From assembly GCA_907165275.2 (NCBI GenBank), contig OU015669.1:10500501-10564500 (forward strand): a DNA stretch of 64,000 nucleotides, given 5' to 3'. The stretch comes from Zygaena filipendulae. Lineage: Eukaryota; Arthropoda; Insecta; Lepidoptera; Zygaenidae. Position 1 is the first letter of the stretch. Every line of letters begins with the position of its first letter. Of the stretch, positions 35,901 through 45,886 are shown piece by piece. Both the position numbers and the translations under genes were made by a program. The notes under the pieces were generated by a model that did no database searches, was not told the DNA's origin, and saw only the letters and a program-made list of their open reading frames with translations.

Positions 35901-38900
35901 CAAAAGAATAAGTTCGTGTCCGACATTTTTTATTAATATAGATACACGACTGACTAAAAATAAAATTTCGTCAAATTGCCTATAGCAATAGCACTTTGGA
36001 AAGTCTGCCAATCTAGACTTACCAGTGCTTCTGCTGCTGTCTGTACAGTGTACTGTGAGATACAAAACATCGGTGCCACCTATAACACGTCCTTGGGGGC
36101 CGCGGCCGTCGGTCGACCTTACCTACAGGAATTGTTCGCTAATTTCCTCAGAAATGTTTTAGTTCTATTCTTGGAATTGTTGTAGTGTGTAAGCTTCAGT
36201 TGTAGCCCGTGGCCTCCCTGTTGGAGGGTCTGAGGGAGGCGACATATTTTAATAATTTGTATTAAAAAAATTATACCTATAAAAAAATAAAAATAAAAAA
36301 AGTATATAAAAAAAAAATCATCATAAAAAATCTATATCATAAAAAATCGCACAGAAATGAATTATTGTTCCCGAATGTTTTTCTGGGTAATTTTTTTCCC
36401 CTAAGAACAATGTCTATTAGTCAAATTGAGTCCAAGATCGCGCATACCTTACCACTTAATTTATTTTCATTAGATGCATCGCGATGCAGCGATGCGTCGC
36501 AGGCGCAACATAGCTTTAGAGCAAATTTTTAAACATGACAATATGTACAATTTTATTATAATGTTAGATATTACTTTATATTAAGACCTTACATGCACCA
36601 CCAAACGCATTTTCTGCAGAACTTGAAGGTTGACTGGCAGAGAATGCCACAATGGCATTAAGTCCGCCTTTTGTACTATATTGTGCAAAAAAAAGTCTAA
36701 ATAAATAATAAGTCCCTGAAGAAAACTAAAATAAAAACTTTTAATTTTTTTTTTTTATTTATTTAAGACATAGAATAAGACCAATGATCCACGTAACATA
36801 GACTAGACCCATGGATGTATTTAGACCGACACACATCAACATTACATAAACAATTAATTGTCCGTCAATACACGTTAGCTTATTAACTGGTCAGTGTCCA
36901 GTGGGAGCTCATCGCGCATCGGTATGGGCGACACGCGCCCGCGCGCCCGCGCACAAATACTCCATTGTCCCAGCAAAATGGCAAAAGCATTTGAATAATT
37001 ATCATACGAGATTTAAACACACAATAGCTTATCAGCGACGCCTATAAACGTATTGGAAACGTTATGAATGTGAAAAATATAAGTACCTACCTACGAACTC
37101 GGTGGCATCGCGATTGAGTTGGTAGAGACTATATTATTATACTAGAGAGACCATAGATGATAGAGTAACTCTATAGCCCGTAACAATGCCTCGAAGCAAC
37201 ATTAGTGTCTATGATCTACGTATCTAGCAATTTATTGAATACAAAATTATAAAATTTAATCCTTACTAATAAAAAATATATGAGTTTATTGTTCTCAGAG
37301 GCATAAAAAAGACATCTATCCAGGATTTTCCGCAGGAACCATTTTTTTTATAACTAAAGTAGCTTTAATTACTCCTTATAACATCAGCTATCTGCCAGTG
37401 AAAGTCAGGTTAACATCGGTCCAGCTGTTCAGCCGTCAGCCGTCTGTCAGAGATCAGCCGGAACAAACAGACAGACAAAAATAAAAAATAAATGTTTATT
37501 TTTTTTTTTTGCACCGTCTATACTTTCATATGCATTTAGTGAAAAGCTGTTAATTTGGAATTACAAACAGACACTTCAATTTTATTTACTTATAATATTA
37601 TGTAAATATGTAGGTAGGTATAGATTAAAATTAAAGCGCGTGTAGGTGCGAGTACACACAGACTGATATACGCATTATATTGTTACAGATTATTATATGT
37701 AATAAGTATAATATAATAAATGATACTTTAGTATTATTAAGAGATTGTGTCAATGACGAACTGCTCGTCACTACCACGCAATAGATAAAGCGATAATGAA
37801 TTAGAAATAGACGTACTTACCTACATTCTCCGAGGCGTGGCACACCCTGTTTGTGTTTCGGGTTTTTAGGCAAGTTTATTTTGTACATAGAAATTATTGA
37901 TATTAATTATTATCTTTATGTAGAGACTAGCTGTTCTCCGCGGTTTCACCCGCCTCAATTTCGGAGTTCTCGCGGGATTTCCGGGATAAAGAGTACCCTA
38001 TGTCCTTCTCTGTTCCCCGGACAACGTGTATTCAAAATTTCCTGGTGATCGGTTGAGCCGTTAAGCCGTGAAAGCGTACAAACAAACAAACAAACTCACT
38101 TTCGCATTTATAATAATGTATAAGCTCACGGAGGGGATTTTCGAGCGTGCGCCGGCGTCACTGTCTCGGCTACAATACTTGTGTCATAAAATCATAACAT
38201 ATTAACTACTACTCTTTCGGTAAACCGATTGCGATGACACAAAGTCTCAGTACCTATATTATCTTGATAATACCGAGTAGGATGGATATATGACGTTACT
38301 TATGATTTATCGCATCGAACAGCGAGACTCGAGTTAATCCAATTGGCTCCCGCCTCCCACTGATACAGCAATTAGTTTCAATCAAGTGCATGTTTGCCAA
38401 ACAAAGTTATTAAGTACCTATATCGATATAACATAAATACTACTAAAAAACGAGTTTATCTATAAATGTATCCACTACCTTACTTAGGTAATTCTCATTT
38501 ATTATTGCTTGCTAATAGGTTTTTGTAATAATCGCGAAGGCATACCTAATATTATGTAATACATACATATAATTATTAATAACTAGCTGTGCTTGCAGGT
38601 TCGACAACGTTACTTCGGAGTTCCCGGTGGAATTCCGGTATAAAAAGTACCCTAAGTCCTTATATCTGTACCTCTGACAACGTGTGTCTATGCAAAAATT
38701 CATGATGATAGCTGCAATAAATTGACATGAGTAGGTACCTAGTACGAAAAGGTCACAGACAGATTTACTTTCGCATTCATAATATTGGTATGGATAGGTG
38801 TAATACCTATGTAACTACCTAGTACCTACCTATTTGGTTAAATATCTACGTTTTAGGCAATTTACTAAAATCTGCCCAGTATCAATGGACGCACAAGAAA

Positions 38901-41386
38901 ATTAACTAAATTAGTAGGCACTAAGTATCTACCTACCTACCAAGTCGTACCTACTGTAGGTATGACCTGCAAGGTATTACGGAAATAGTATTTGGACATA
39001 GATAAGCAATAGTGTGTTAACCACACTGGAGAAATTTTGATTAAATCGTGTTTTAAAAGTAGTAGCGCCATTTGTGTCAACATTTTTCATGTTCAATATT
39101 TAGTTACATATTTAAGCTATATAATAAGGTAAACACATAATTAAAAAACGTTCCCCAACTCTCAATAAATCGTTATGAATCAATAACTTAATTTTGTGGG
39201 TTAACATATTATTGCTTATCTGCGTCCATTTGAAGATTGTGATCTGGCAATCTTACACAATACGGAATTCCCGCGGGATCTTCGAAATCAACGCGGCTGA
39301 AACCGCGGGAAACAGCTAGTAAGTATTAGTACCTTTACAAGAAGTATAGGTGACAGACAGAAAACTAAATTTCACCTAGCTCATTGTACCTGGCGTTGCT
39401 CAAAAATGTGTCTGTGGTCAGTTGACGTCGACCCTCTACCTGTCGCTGGGCCCGCGGCACTGGGCGCGACTGGCGCCGCTCGGGCTGCTGTCGGACCTGC
39501 TCATCCTGCTCAACTTCGTTGTGAACCCGGTGGTGTACGTGCTGATGCGCGTCAGCCGCCGCTGGACGCTCGCCTCGCTCTGCCACTCGGTCGCGCACTG
39601 CTTCAAAAGGGTAGGTAACCTAACACTACACACGGGTACAACTATGACGAATCACTTCAATGCATCTCACCGATTCAATTCAATATATATACCTAACTTC
39701 AGTAAAGAAGGTCTGACTTGGCTGTATGGACTGAGATTTCATTGCCTCGTGCACACGGACTCGCACTAGCCGTTCCGAAATTCTCGGTTGTGCCCTCGAG
39801 TGAGTCGTACATGTACAGTAGTACAGTCGTAGGCTGCGTTCTGAAACAGTACATACAACTAGGGTACTGTTTCGGAACGCTGCCCACCCGCTAATCAAGA
39901 AGTTCCGGGTTCGATGTCCGGTGCGGGTTGAACTTCGTGTTATGAACACCTCCTCCTTCATTCTGCGCGTGTTTATATAAGATATATATTATAATATAAT
40001 AGTGCTTAATAGTGCTTAACACTATTAAATGATTATGTTCTTCTTACTTAACAGTTTCTTTTGAAAATTTCAATAATTTACTAATAAAAAAGTTCAATGA
40101 TGTATTGAAATAGTTCCCGTACATTTGAGTTTGGAAAGAGTAAATTTGTATTTTTATTTTGTGTACATTTATTGCTTCTTTCTCTCGTGCATGCTGTGGC
40201 GACCTACAATTGAGGGAGCACCATAATTTTTTTACTATAATATCCTATTTTTGTATCACTACCAATGTTACGGTGTATGCTTTTTTGGTCGTTCTTTTGA
40301 ATAAATAAATAAATAAATATACGGATATGCAATAATATTTAGTACCTATCTATTGCTTGTTTCCTGTCTCTACCTAGATCTGTTTACAAACACACATGTA
40401 TTATACATATATACTTTCGAACCCACCGAAAACTGCTATTTTACGTCCTAATACATTGACGTGTTTTAAGTATGGCATATTCCTAACCTTGTAACAACCA
40501 CGCTTCCACTGTTTCAGCCTGTGATAAATTCGTATGCAATATCGATTGTAAACTCCCTAACTCCAAAGTTCGAACCCACTGGTGCAAGCTAAAGCTGGAT
40601 TCGCACTAACTCGCTCCCGAGTGTGAGGTCCGGGGTCCGGGTAGGCAACGACGCAGCAATGAAGAGAAACGACCAGTTTGACAAGCCTGTCCGACATAAC
40701 TCGCTAGTTCGACAAGCCTGTCAGAGTCAGACATAACTCGCTAGTCCGATAAGCCTGTCAGTATATGATATTTACATCTAGATCCATTTTTCAATCTAAA
40801 AAGAACAATAAATACATACCTATTTAATTATAAACCCTAGCACCGTATTGATTGCCCATCTATGCCTCCACCCTATTTATTTACAACAACTTTCAGCCTG
40901 GATGTGAAATCTTATTTTTTTAAACAAATCATATTTTATCAAAATACTAAATCCTAGGATCAGGCTATGTACCTTAACTGTATAGCACGTTTCAGTATAT
41001 TGTATACTTACATACTGTAGCCAACTGAAATAATAATTTGTAGTTAAAACTGAAGGTTAATTTTAATGAAGTCATAACAGCTCCAAGAAGCTCCGAATAG
41101 GACCATTTGGTTGGCTTAGCCTACAATAGTATCTAACGATAATGACCGAATACTGTTGTCGGACCACGGCCCGAGGTGCCTGGTGGTGTTATGAACGGTA
41201 TTTGTGATGTCGTTTCGACAGGGCCACAAAACGTCGACCGAGTCGATGAAAACGACGTGCTGCCCGCAGGAGTCGACCCTGGCGAGCGACACGTCAATCG
41301 GTGCTGAGCTGCGACCGCTGCGCTTGCAACCTGAGCCCATGCCTGCGCTCGCGGAGCCCTGCGACTGCCCACGGGTCACCTTTTGA
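26682..41386 (+). CDS. Prostaglandin E receptor-like class A GPCR (six exons, 410 aa)
   Basis: Exons 26682-26933, 28636-28812, 34388-34571, 35089-35354, 39422-39610 and 41222-41386 join in phase with GT-AG borders (only the third intron is not phase 0). Seven hydrophobic segments are visible. Class A landmarks: GN (49-50), D80 in TM2, C107 before TM3, ERY (130-132), CWMP (288-291), NPVVY (328-332). Sequons lie at N3, N20 and N188. MALERYLALTRPF after TM3 resembles the prostanoid-receptor signature, and the exon pattern fits insect PGE2 receptors such as those known from Manduca and Spodoptera. The TM7 Arg that contacts the prostanoid carboxylate in vertebrates aligns with L319 here. It should act at the cell surface through G proteins; ligand unproven. 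Tachykinin or other amine/peptide families fit less well. Confidence 0.8.
27735..27940 (+). repeat. Helitron-like repeat, good 3' end
   Basis: TCTGTCTGTCTGTTCGCGGT, ACTACTGAACGGATTTTCAT, and then hairpin GGGTGAAACCGCGGGGAACAG with CTAG at 27937-27940. Confidence 0.7.
28598..28631 (+). repeat. GCCCACT heptamer tandem repeat at a splice acceptor
   Basis: Nearly five copies of a 7-bp unit run straight into TGCAG at 28631-28635, the acceptor of GPCR exon 2. They take the place of a normal pyrimidine tract. Confidence 0.85.
28636..28812 (+). CDS. GPCR exon 2: TM2 end, TM3, ERY motif
   Basis: 59 codons, residues 85-143. It includes C107 (partner of the ECL2 disulfide) and ERY at 130-132. It ends AAG|GTACGT. 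The 5.6-kb intron after it is mostly repeats. Confidence 0.8.
29488..29705 (-). repeat. Helitron-like repeat
   Basis: CTAG at 29488, CCCCCCGGTTTCGCCCGCTG hairpin, ATGATGATCGGTTGAGCCGT and CTCACTTTCGCATTTATA blocks. Nearly full length. Confidence 0.7.
29968..30176 (-). repeat. Helitron-like repeat, one of the best copies
   Basis: CTAGCTGTGCCCCGCGGTTC followed by CACCCGCGG closes a perfect CCGCGG hairpin. The core GTACCCTATGTGCTTCTCTG and the TTATAATATTAGTAAGAT 5' end are both present, so this looks complete. Confidence 0.75.
30685..31008 (-). repeat. Two degenerate Helitron-like copies in tandem
   Basis: The first has CTAGTCGATCCCCACAGTTT and ACAATATTAGTATAGAC. The second (from about 30906) has TAGTCGAACCCCACGGTTTC and then the TTCTGTACCTCTGACAA core. 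Confidence 0.55.
31012..31243 (+). repeat. Helitron-like repeat, subfamily with ATCACGTGTCACGTTGTTTG
   Basis: This copy abuts the previous opposite-strand one. The 3' end is ACCGCGGATGAAATCGCGGG, GGACAG and CTAG (31240-31243). The same subfamily occurs, inverted and doubled, at 42850-43275. Confidence 0.7.
32133..32420 (-). repeat. MITE with two TGACGTCA palindromes, copy B
   Basis: An inverted relative of the 14411-14690 element. TGACGTCA occurs at 32241-32248 and 32287-32294, with GACGTATTTTTTCTTTTTTT near one side. It lies in the second intron of the GPCR. Confidence 0.65.
33236..33450 (+). repeat. Helitron-like repeat
   Basis: CTAATATTAAGTACATATAA then ATGCGAAAGTC at the 5' end, ACGTTGTCCGAGGTACAGGC core, and a decayed GGGTGAAACAGCCTG 3' end. 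Confidence 0.6.
33590..33930. other. CpG-rich patch inside GPCR intron 2
   Basis: A GC-rich block (for example GACGCGGGCACGCGGGCGCG) in AT-rich intron sequence. Several overlapping ORFs exist on both strands but none resembles a protein I know, and no splice or phase evidence supports an exon. It could be a regulatory region, a promoter or a repeat remnant. Confidence 0.35.
34388..34571 (+). CDS. GPCR exon 3: TM4, second extracellular loop, TM5 start
   Basis: 61 codons plus one base (residues 144-204). TM4 is about 149-171. The loop carries C182/C183 and the sequon N188. The vertebrate prostanoid loop motif GTWCF is absent. Donor TTCG|GTGAGT. Confidence 0.8.
35089..35354 (+). CDS. GPCR exon 4: TM5, third intracellular loop, TM6
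   Basis: Its first two bases complete Gly205. The third intracellular loop is Arg/Ala-rich, with two Cys (about 226-275). TM6 ends in CWMP (288-291). Donor ATG|GTGAGT. Very GC-rich. Confidence 0.8.
35690..35970 (+). repeat. MITE related to the TGACGTCA family, copy C
   Basis: Same order of segments as the 14411 copy (CTTAGTCCGTGAGTTA start, TGACGTCA near 35808, TCAATGTATTGCCAT, TTTTTTATTAATAT end). It is more diverged, and the second palindrome is decayed to TGACGTTA. Confidence 0.5.
36590..36710 (+). mobile_element. LINE 3' end fragment
   Basis: ACTTGAAGGTTGACTGGCAG then AGAATGCC and GCATTAAGTCCGCCTTTTGT are the standard 3' UTR blocks of a common lepidopteran LINE group. A poly-A/TAAATAAATAA tail follows. 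Confidence 0.55.
37927..38118 (-). repeat. Helitron-like repeat, nearly complete
   Basis: CTAG at 37927, CTCCGCGGTTTCACCCGC hairpin, GTACCCTATGTCCTTCTCTG core, GATCGGTTGAGCCGTTAAGC, and TTTCGCATTTATAATAATG end. Confidence 0.75.
38583..38800 (-). repeat. Helitron-like repeat
   Basis: CTAGCTGTGCTTGCAGGTTC (decayed hairpin), GTACCCTAAGTCC core, and TTTCGCATTCATAATATTGG end. Confidence 0.6.
39001..39220 (+). repeat. MITE with GATAAGCAAT ends, copy 1
   Basis: 220 bp with a perfect 10-bp terminal inverted repeat (GATAAGCAAT and ATTGCTTATC), extending imperfectly through TGTTAACC. An inverted relative lies at 44150-44381. Confidence 0.7.
39262..39319 (+). repeat. Helitron 3' terminal fragment just upstream of GPCR exon 5
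   Basis: GGAATTCCCGCGGGATCTTC, then ACGCGGCTGAAACCGCGGGA, AACAG and CTAG (39316-39319). It ends about 100 bases before the exon 5 acceptor. Confidence 0.6.
39422..39610 (+). CDS. GPCR exon 5: third extracellular loop, TM7, helix 8
   Basis: 63 codons (residues 294-356). NPVVY at 328-332 replaces the DPWxY of vertebrate prostanoid receptors. L319 stands where those receptors have the ligand-binding Arg. A basic helix 8 (RVSRRW) follows. Donor AGG|GTAGGT. Confidence 0.8.
40640..40760 (+). repeat. Short tandem repeat, GACAAGCCTGTC units
   Basis: Three imperfect units of about 30-38 bp, each with CGACAAGCCTGTC-like and GACATAACTCGCTAG segments. It lies in GPCR intron 5. Confidence 0.7.
41222..41386 (+). 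CDS. GPCR exon 6: cytoplasmic tail
   Basis: 54 codons and a TGA after acceptor GTTTCGACAG. The Ser/Thr-rich segment HKTSTESMKTTC suits receptor phosphorylation, and CC at 369-370 could be palmitoylated. The frame matches exon 5 (phase 0), and GC content rises sharply over the exon. Confidence 0.65.
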   Translation, partial: GHKTSTESMKTTCCPQESTLASDTSIGAELRPLRLQPEPMPALAEPCDCPRVTF

Positions 41387-42849
41387 ATCCGAGACATAGG
41401 GTAGTGCAAGTGGTGCCATAACTAGGGTAGTGTGGATGGTGTCGTAACTAGAGCTATGCGAGCAAACACTAAGCAGCAGGGACGCAGCCTTCACAGGATT
41501 CTTGATGGTGGTACAAATCAAAGGCATAATGTTGGGGCGTTTTACAGCACAGTGAAATTGGAATGATTTATTTTTAGGATCTATAAAGATTTCAAGAATC
41601 TTCTTAAGTCAGGAACAGTGTGGTCTATGGCTAGTCCTAAAATAAGATTTAAGAATGATATAATATTATTGTAAAACGTTATTTTCAAACCTAGCGTAGC
41701 GTTATAGGCCAGTAGCATCCGGTGCAGATCCGCAATTAATTAGGTATAAAAAAATATTGACTGTTTGCCCGTGGTACGTTCAGTTATCCGGTCAAGCGCA
41801 CTACGGAAAAATAATATTAAAATAACATTTTCCGTAGTAATAAAACAAAAGATAGATGTGTATGGTTTGAAAAATATGTATTTTACGATTGGGGCATGAT
41901 GAAAATGGTACTCTTATTGAATAATACTACCTCAGAGTAATAAATATACATACTACCTAATCTGAAAAGTGAAAACATATTAAGTATGTATAGATATATG
42001 TGTTGTGAAGTGGATTATTATTATTATTATTATATAAAAAAAAACTAGTAAAAATCTGGATATATGGTAACAAGTTAACAACAACAAACATTTACAGAAA
42101 AAACGTTGAATGACATCAACTATCAACTTACTTTCAAATAAAATTGTTTGTGTAGAGCAAGCAAGATACAAGTTAAGTTCAGGTTTTTTCTATCTTTTTT
42201 GTAACAATTATCATTAGGTGTAAGTCGTCAACTTAATATTTTTATACATACCTATACCTAGTTACCTACCTAGACTTTCCAGCTTTAAACAAGAACCACC
42301 GATCTCCGAACTCAATGCGGGTCAATCGTCCTTTTCGAAAGTTTTTTCCCATGCTGGCCATGGATGTAAAAACTTTTTACGAAATATTTGGTATATTATG
42401 AATGATACTGGTCAACCCCCAAACGAAAATGAAGCAAGAATCTGTGCGGACAAGTCAGACGCCTGTAGTAGTAAAAGATAGTAAAGGTATAAAACTCGAT
42501 TTGCTTGTAAGTATCTATGGAGCGTCACTGGCGTATTTATTAGTTAATCCCAGATGGTGGTAGTCCCAGGGTAGGTACTTTACGATGATTGACTTTCCAA
42601 TTCCAATTTGTATGGAAAATGGCCCCAACGTTTCGGCGACGATTCTGCGAATGCCGCGGTTGGAAAGGTCAGAGGGGATTAGCCGGGATGTTTGTATTTA
42701 GTAGGTAATGGGATGGGTCATGGGACCCGTATGAGACCCATAGATAATAAGTTGAAATGGCCGAGAACGAACTCTCGGACTCTACCCGTTGCAAGTTATA
42801 ATTTACTCTAGATATGACCCGTTGTTTGATTGTGCATTTCTCTTATATA

Positions 42850-43275
42850 ACTACTATATGGTCCCCCGCGATTTCATTCACTGTAATTTCGGAATTCCGG
42901 CGGGAATTCCGGGATAAAAACTATCCTATCTTTTATGTTGGACCATTTTATAAATGGTTACAAAATTTTATCAAAATCCGTTCAGTAGTTTAGGAGTCCA
43001 TCGCGGACAAACAACATGACACGTGATTTATATACATAATACTAGCTGTTCCCCGCGATTTCATCCGCGGTAATTTCGGAGTTCCCGCGGATGTTGCGGG
43101 AAAAAAGTACTGTATGTTCTTCAATTCCCGCGGGAATTCCGGGATAAAAACTATCCTATCTTTTAAGTTGGACCATATTATTAATGGTTGCAAAATTTTA
43201 TCAAAATCCGTTCAGTAGTTTCGGAGTCCATCGCGGACAAACAACGTGACACGTGATTTATATATATTAGAATAG
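42850..43275 (-). repeat. Two Helitron-like copies in direct tandem
   Basis: Each has an ACTATCCTATCTTTTA core, CAAAATTTTATCAAAATCCG, a GTCCATCGCGGACAAACAAC block and ACACGTGATTTATATA. The second has CTAGCTGTTCCCCGCGATTT. They match the copy at 31012. Confidence 0.7.
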
Positions 43276-44149
43276 ATTAAGATTAAGAAGAGTACGAGAA
43301 GGTACGAGTGGCTGCAAGTGACTGTTGCGTCTGATGTCTTTGCGGTCTATGCCAAAGATAAACATAATACTATAATCACTACGATCTGCTGCTACTATGC
43401 TGGCATACCAAATAAAATAACTTAGGTACCTACCTACTTATTATTTTAATGAAGTTACCTTATCTACATGTTTAAATAATAATTAAGGGGTTGTTGTAGC
43501 AAAGACATTCTATATAAAAAATTGGGTTGTAGGGACAAAATAGATTACAACTTATATTTTTATAAAAACAAATTATAAATAGTAGAACACCTATTTTATA
43601 AAAAATTATTGGGTAGGTACCAAATATATTGTTTTGTATTTTGGATTAAAAATATTTTAACCTAGGTATTAAGTACAATTTTACACATATTTTAAGCTAC
43701 CTATGGGTATATTCATTTAGCTAGCTAAACACTAAGTTATTTTAAGTAGGTACCTATCCAAAATTAAAAATATTTTTTACTCCATATTTTAAAAGTATAT
43801 CGTTTTTTTCTTCTAAGTTAAAAGTGTGTTTTAACCGACTTCTAAAAAGAAGTTTAGATATCAATTCGATCCATAGGTAGGTATATTATCTACTGTTCAT
43901 AAAGGATGGACCGTTTCTCTTGGTTTTTAAAGAAATATAACTAGGTCCTACTTCTTAGTTGGCGTGTCCTATTCAGATATTTTTTACCTACGGTCTCAGA
44001 CGAAATAAAAAGTTTCGTCTGAGCCAACGGTCTACGTAATTTTTATTAAATTGCATTGAATCTCATATTATAATTTATTTTTAAAAAATTGTCAAATTCT
44101 AGTTTTATACCTACTTATCTAAAATACTTTGTAATAATATGTAGACGCT

Positions 44150-44381
44150 GATAAGCAATAACATGTTAACCCACAAAGTTTAGTTATTGATACAGAACGC
44201 TTTAATTGAGAGTTAAGTAAGTACCTATAAAACGTTTTTTAATTAATTTTAATATTGTTTATACCAACATCATGTTGAACATAAAAAATCTTGACACATA
44301 ATGACACATAAAAATTATAGAATTTTAAATCACGATTTACTTGAAATTTCTGCAGTGTGGGTTAACACACTATTGTTTAAC
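44150..44381 (-). repeat. MITE with GATAAGCAAT ends, copy 2
   Basis: Inverted relative of 39001-39220. The ends are GATAAGCAATAACATGTTAA and a slightly changed TATTGTTTAAC. Shared inner segments include AAAACGTT and CATGTTGAACAT. Confidence 0.65.
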
Positions 44382-44514
44382 TATGTAGTGATACTGTAAG
44401 CATACTTTAAGACACTTTTACAATAAAATAAAATAAATATTGCAAGAAATATAAATTATTGTTTTAAAATGTTTTCCTAGCTATAATAATAACAAATAAA
44501 TGAATGTTTGTATG

Positions 44515-44770
44515 TTTGTCGTCTATGCATTTCTAAACCATTGGTCTGATTAGGTATAATGAAACTTTGGCGAGTTGTTCTGCCTGCAGCGTCCGCAAAA
44601 TACCTGATATAAATTCCGAAACTCACGCGGGTAAATCTCCGAAACGGTTGGACTAATTTTGATGGGACTTTTACTGCTAATTAGCTGATGTTATAAGGAG
44701 TAAATTAGGCTACTTTTGAGTTCCTGCGGAAATCCCAAAACTCAAGCGAGTGAAACCGCGGGGCACAGTT
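44515..44770 (+). repeat. Helitron-like repeat, divergent
   Basis: GTTTGTCGTCTATGCATTTC, then AACTCACGCGGGTAAATCTC, and a 3' end AGTGAAACCGCGGGGCACAG with TTAG. Confidence 0.5.
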
Positions 44771-44890
44771 AGTTTAAAATAATTTTAATTTCTCTAAAAC
44801 TAAAGCCTTCTTCACTTTAGCTGTGAATATCAATGCAAAGTCACCTTAGAGCAACGCGGGCCCTCGGGCTCTAAGAAAGTCACACATAAA

Positions 44891-44891
<1 letters not shown>

Positions 44892-44956
<65 letters not shown>
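44892..44956 (+). repeat. (AGT)n microsatellite, ~22 units
   Basis: A pure trinucleotide run of 65 bases. Confidence 0.95.
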
Positions 44957-44994
44957 CCGTCTCGATAATATGGGTATAATGACGCTGTGCCTTT

Positions 44995-45365
44995 GCCCTG
45001 TGGTTAAAAAAAGTAAAATACCTCTTTTGGCGGGATTTTAAGCAAAATTTATTCCTTTTTTTTTGCAAATTAGTTTATCGTGATTAATATTGTGTGAATA
45101 TGGTGAACAGTTTGCGGAAACAGTGAAATAAGATGAAATAGAGCGCTCATCGGGAGGTTTTCGTTTTACCAAACAACTTCCCACAGAGCGTCCTATTAAA
45201 GTTCAACTGTGAAGATTTGCTGCCAAAAGTTCCAGTAAAGCATTGAAATGCGTCTCACCAATGCATTTCGCGGTAAATAACTGATGAAGAAAAATAATAT
45301 TGGCTGTATAGACTTAGTTTCCTTTGCATTTAACAAAAAAAAAAGTAAAATGTCAGAATTCAGAA
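44995..45365 (+). repeat. Fragment of the GGGTACTTGCATGAA element
   Basis: It matches the middle of the 60953-61968 element (GCAAATTAGTTTATCGTGAT, GCGTCCTATTAAAGTTCAAC, GAAGATTTGCTGCCAAAAGT in order) but lacks both termini. Confidence 0.6.
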
Positions 45366-45759
45366 TCGCATCAGTGTTTGTTTTCAAGGAAAATCTGAAT
45401 TCTGAAAAGCCGATTTTTGCAGCAAAAGTCCGTAATCTATAATATAAAATTTTACAGATTATAAAAATTTATAATGATGAATATTAGCTCTATTTAATCA
45501 GATTAATATTTATTTAAGAAAAGCTATTAGGTACTTTTAATTTATTAGTAAAGCAGAGGCAGGAGGAAAATGTCTAAGTGGTGCGTCATTTTGTATGAAT
45601 TTATTTCAATTATTAAGATCCTACCGGAGTATCTTGATTAGCATAGTAGGAGTACTAGTAGCCAGTGTTTGTAGCACTGATTAGGTGCAAGCCTCGTAGA
45701 AGCGTCGATCGATCGCGGGAGATGGTTGAGGGTCATAGTGTGGTTTGGTCGGCAGGCAG

Positions 45760-45886
45760 TCGGAGCGCAGCATCCACGAGATGTTGAAAGACACGCCGCC
45801 GCTGCGCGAGTCCAGCGACTCCATCAACTCGGGCACAGAGCCCAAGTTCCCCACATCTCGGTCCATGCCCTTCCCACCCGCCTATG
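45760..45886 (+). CDS. Arfip: Arfaptin exon: N-terminal region
   Basis: Starts after GGCAGGCAG with [12 protein letters not shown] and ends PPAY plus one base at GTAAGC. An alternative acceptor four bases earlier would break the frame if the upstream exon ends in phase 0. Confidence 0.75.

Larger units (their letters stand above)
41387..44890. other. Intergenic stretch between GPCR and arfaptin
   Basis: No coding gene seen. It contains a (TTA)n SINE tail near 42012, Helitron-like copies, a MITE copy and a fragment of the AACCGACTTC repeat near 43832. The 5' non-coding exon of arfaptin may lie here or downstream, but I cannot place it. Confidence 0.45.

Noticed and set aside
44880..45068. Minus ORF with a poly-Thr run
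   Set aside because: It is the translation of the (AGT)n microsatellite.
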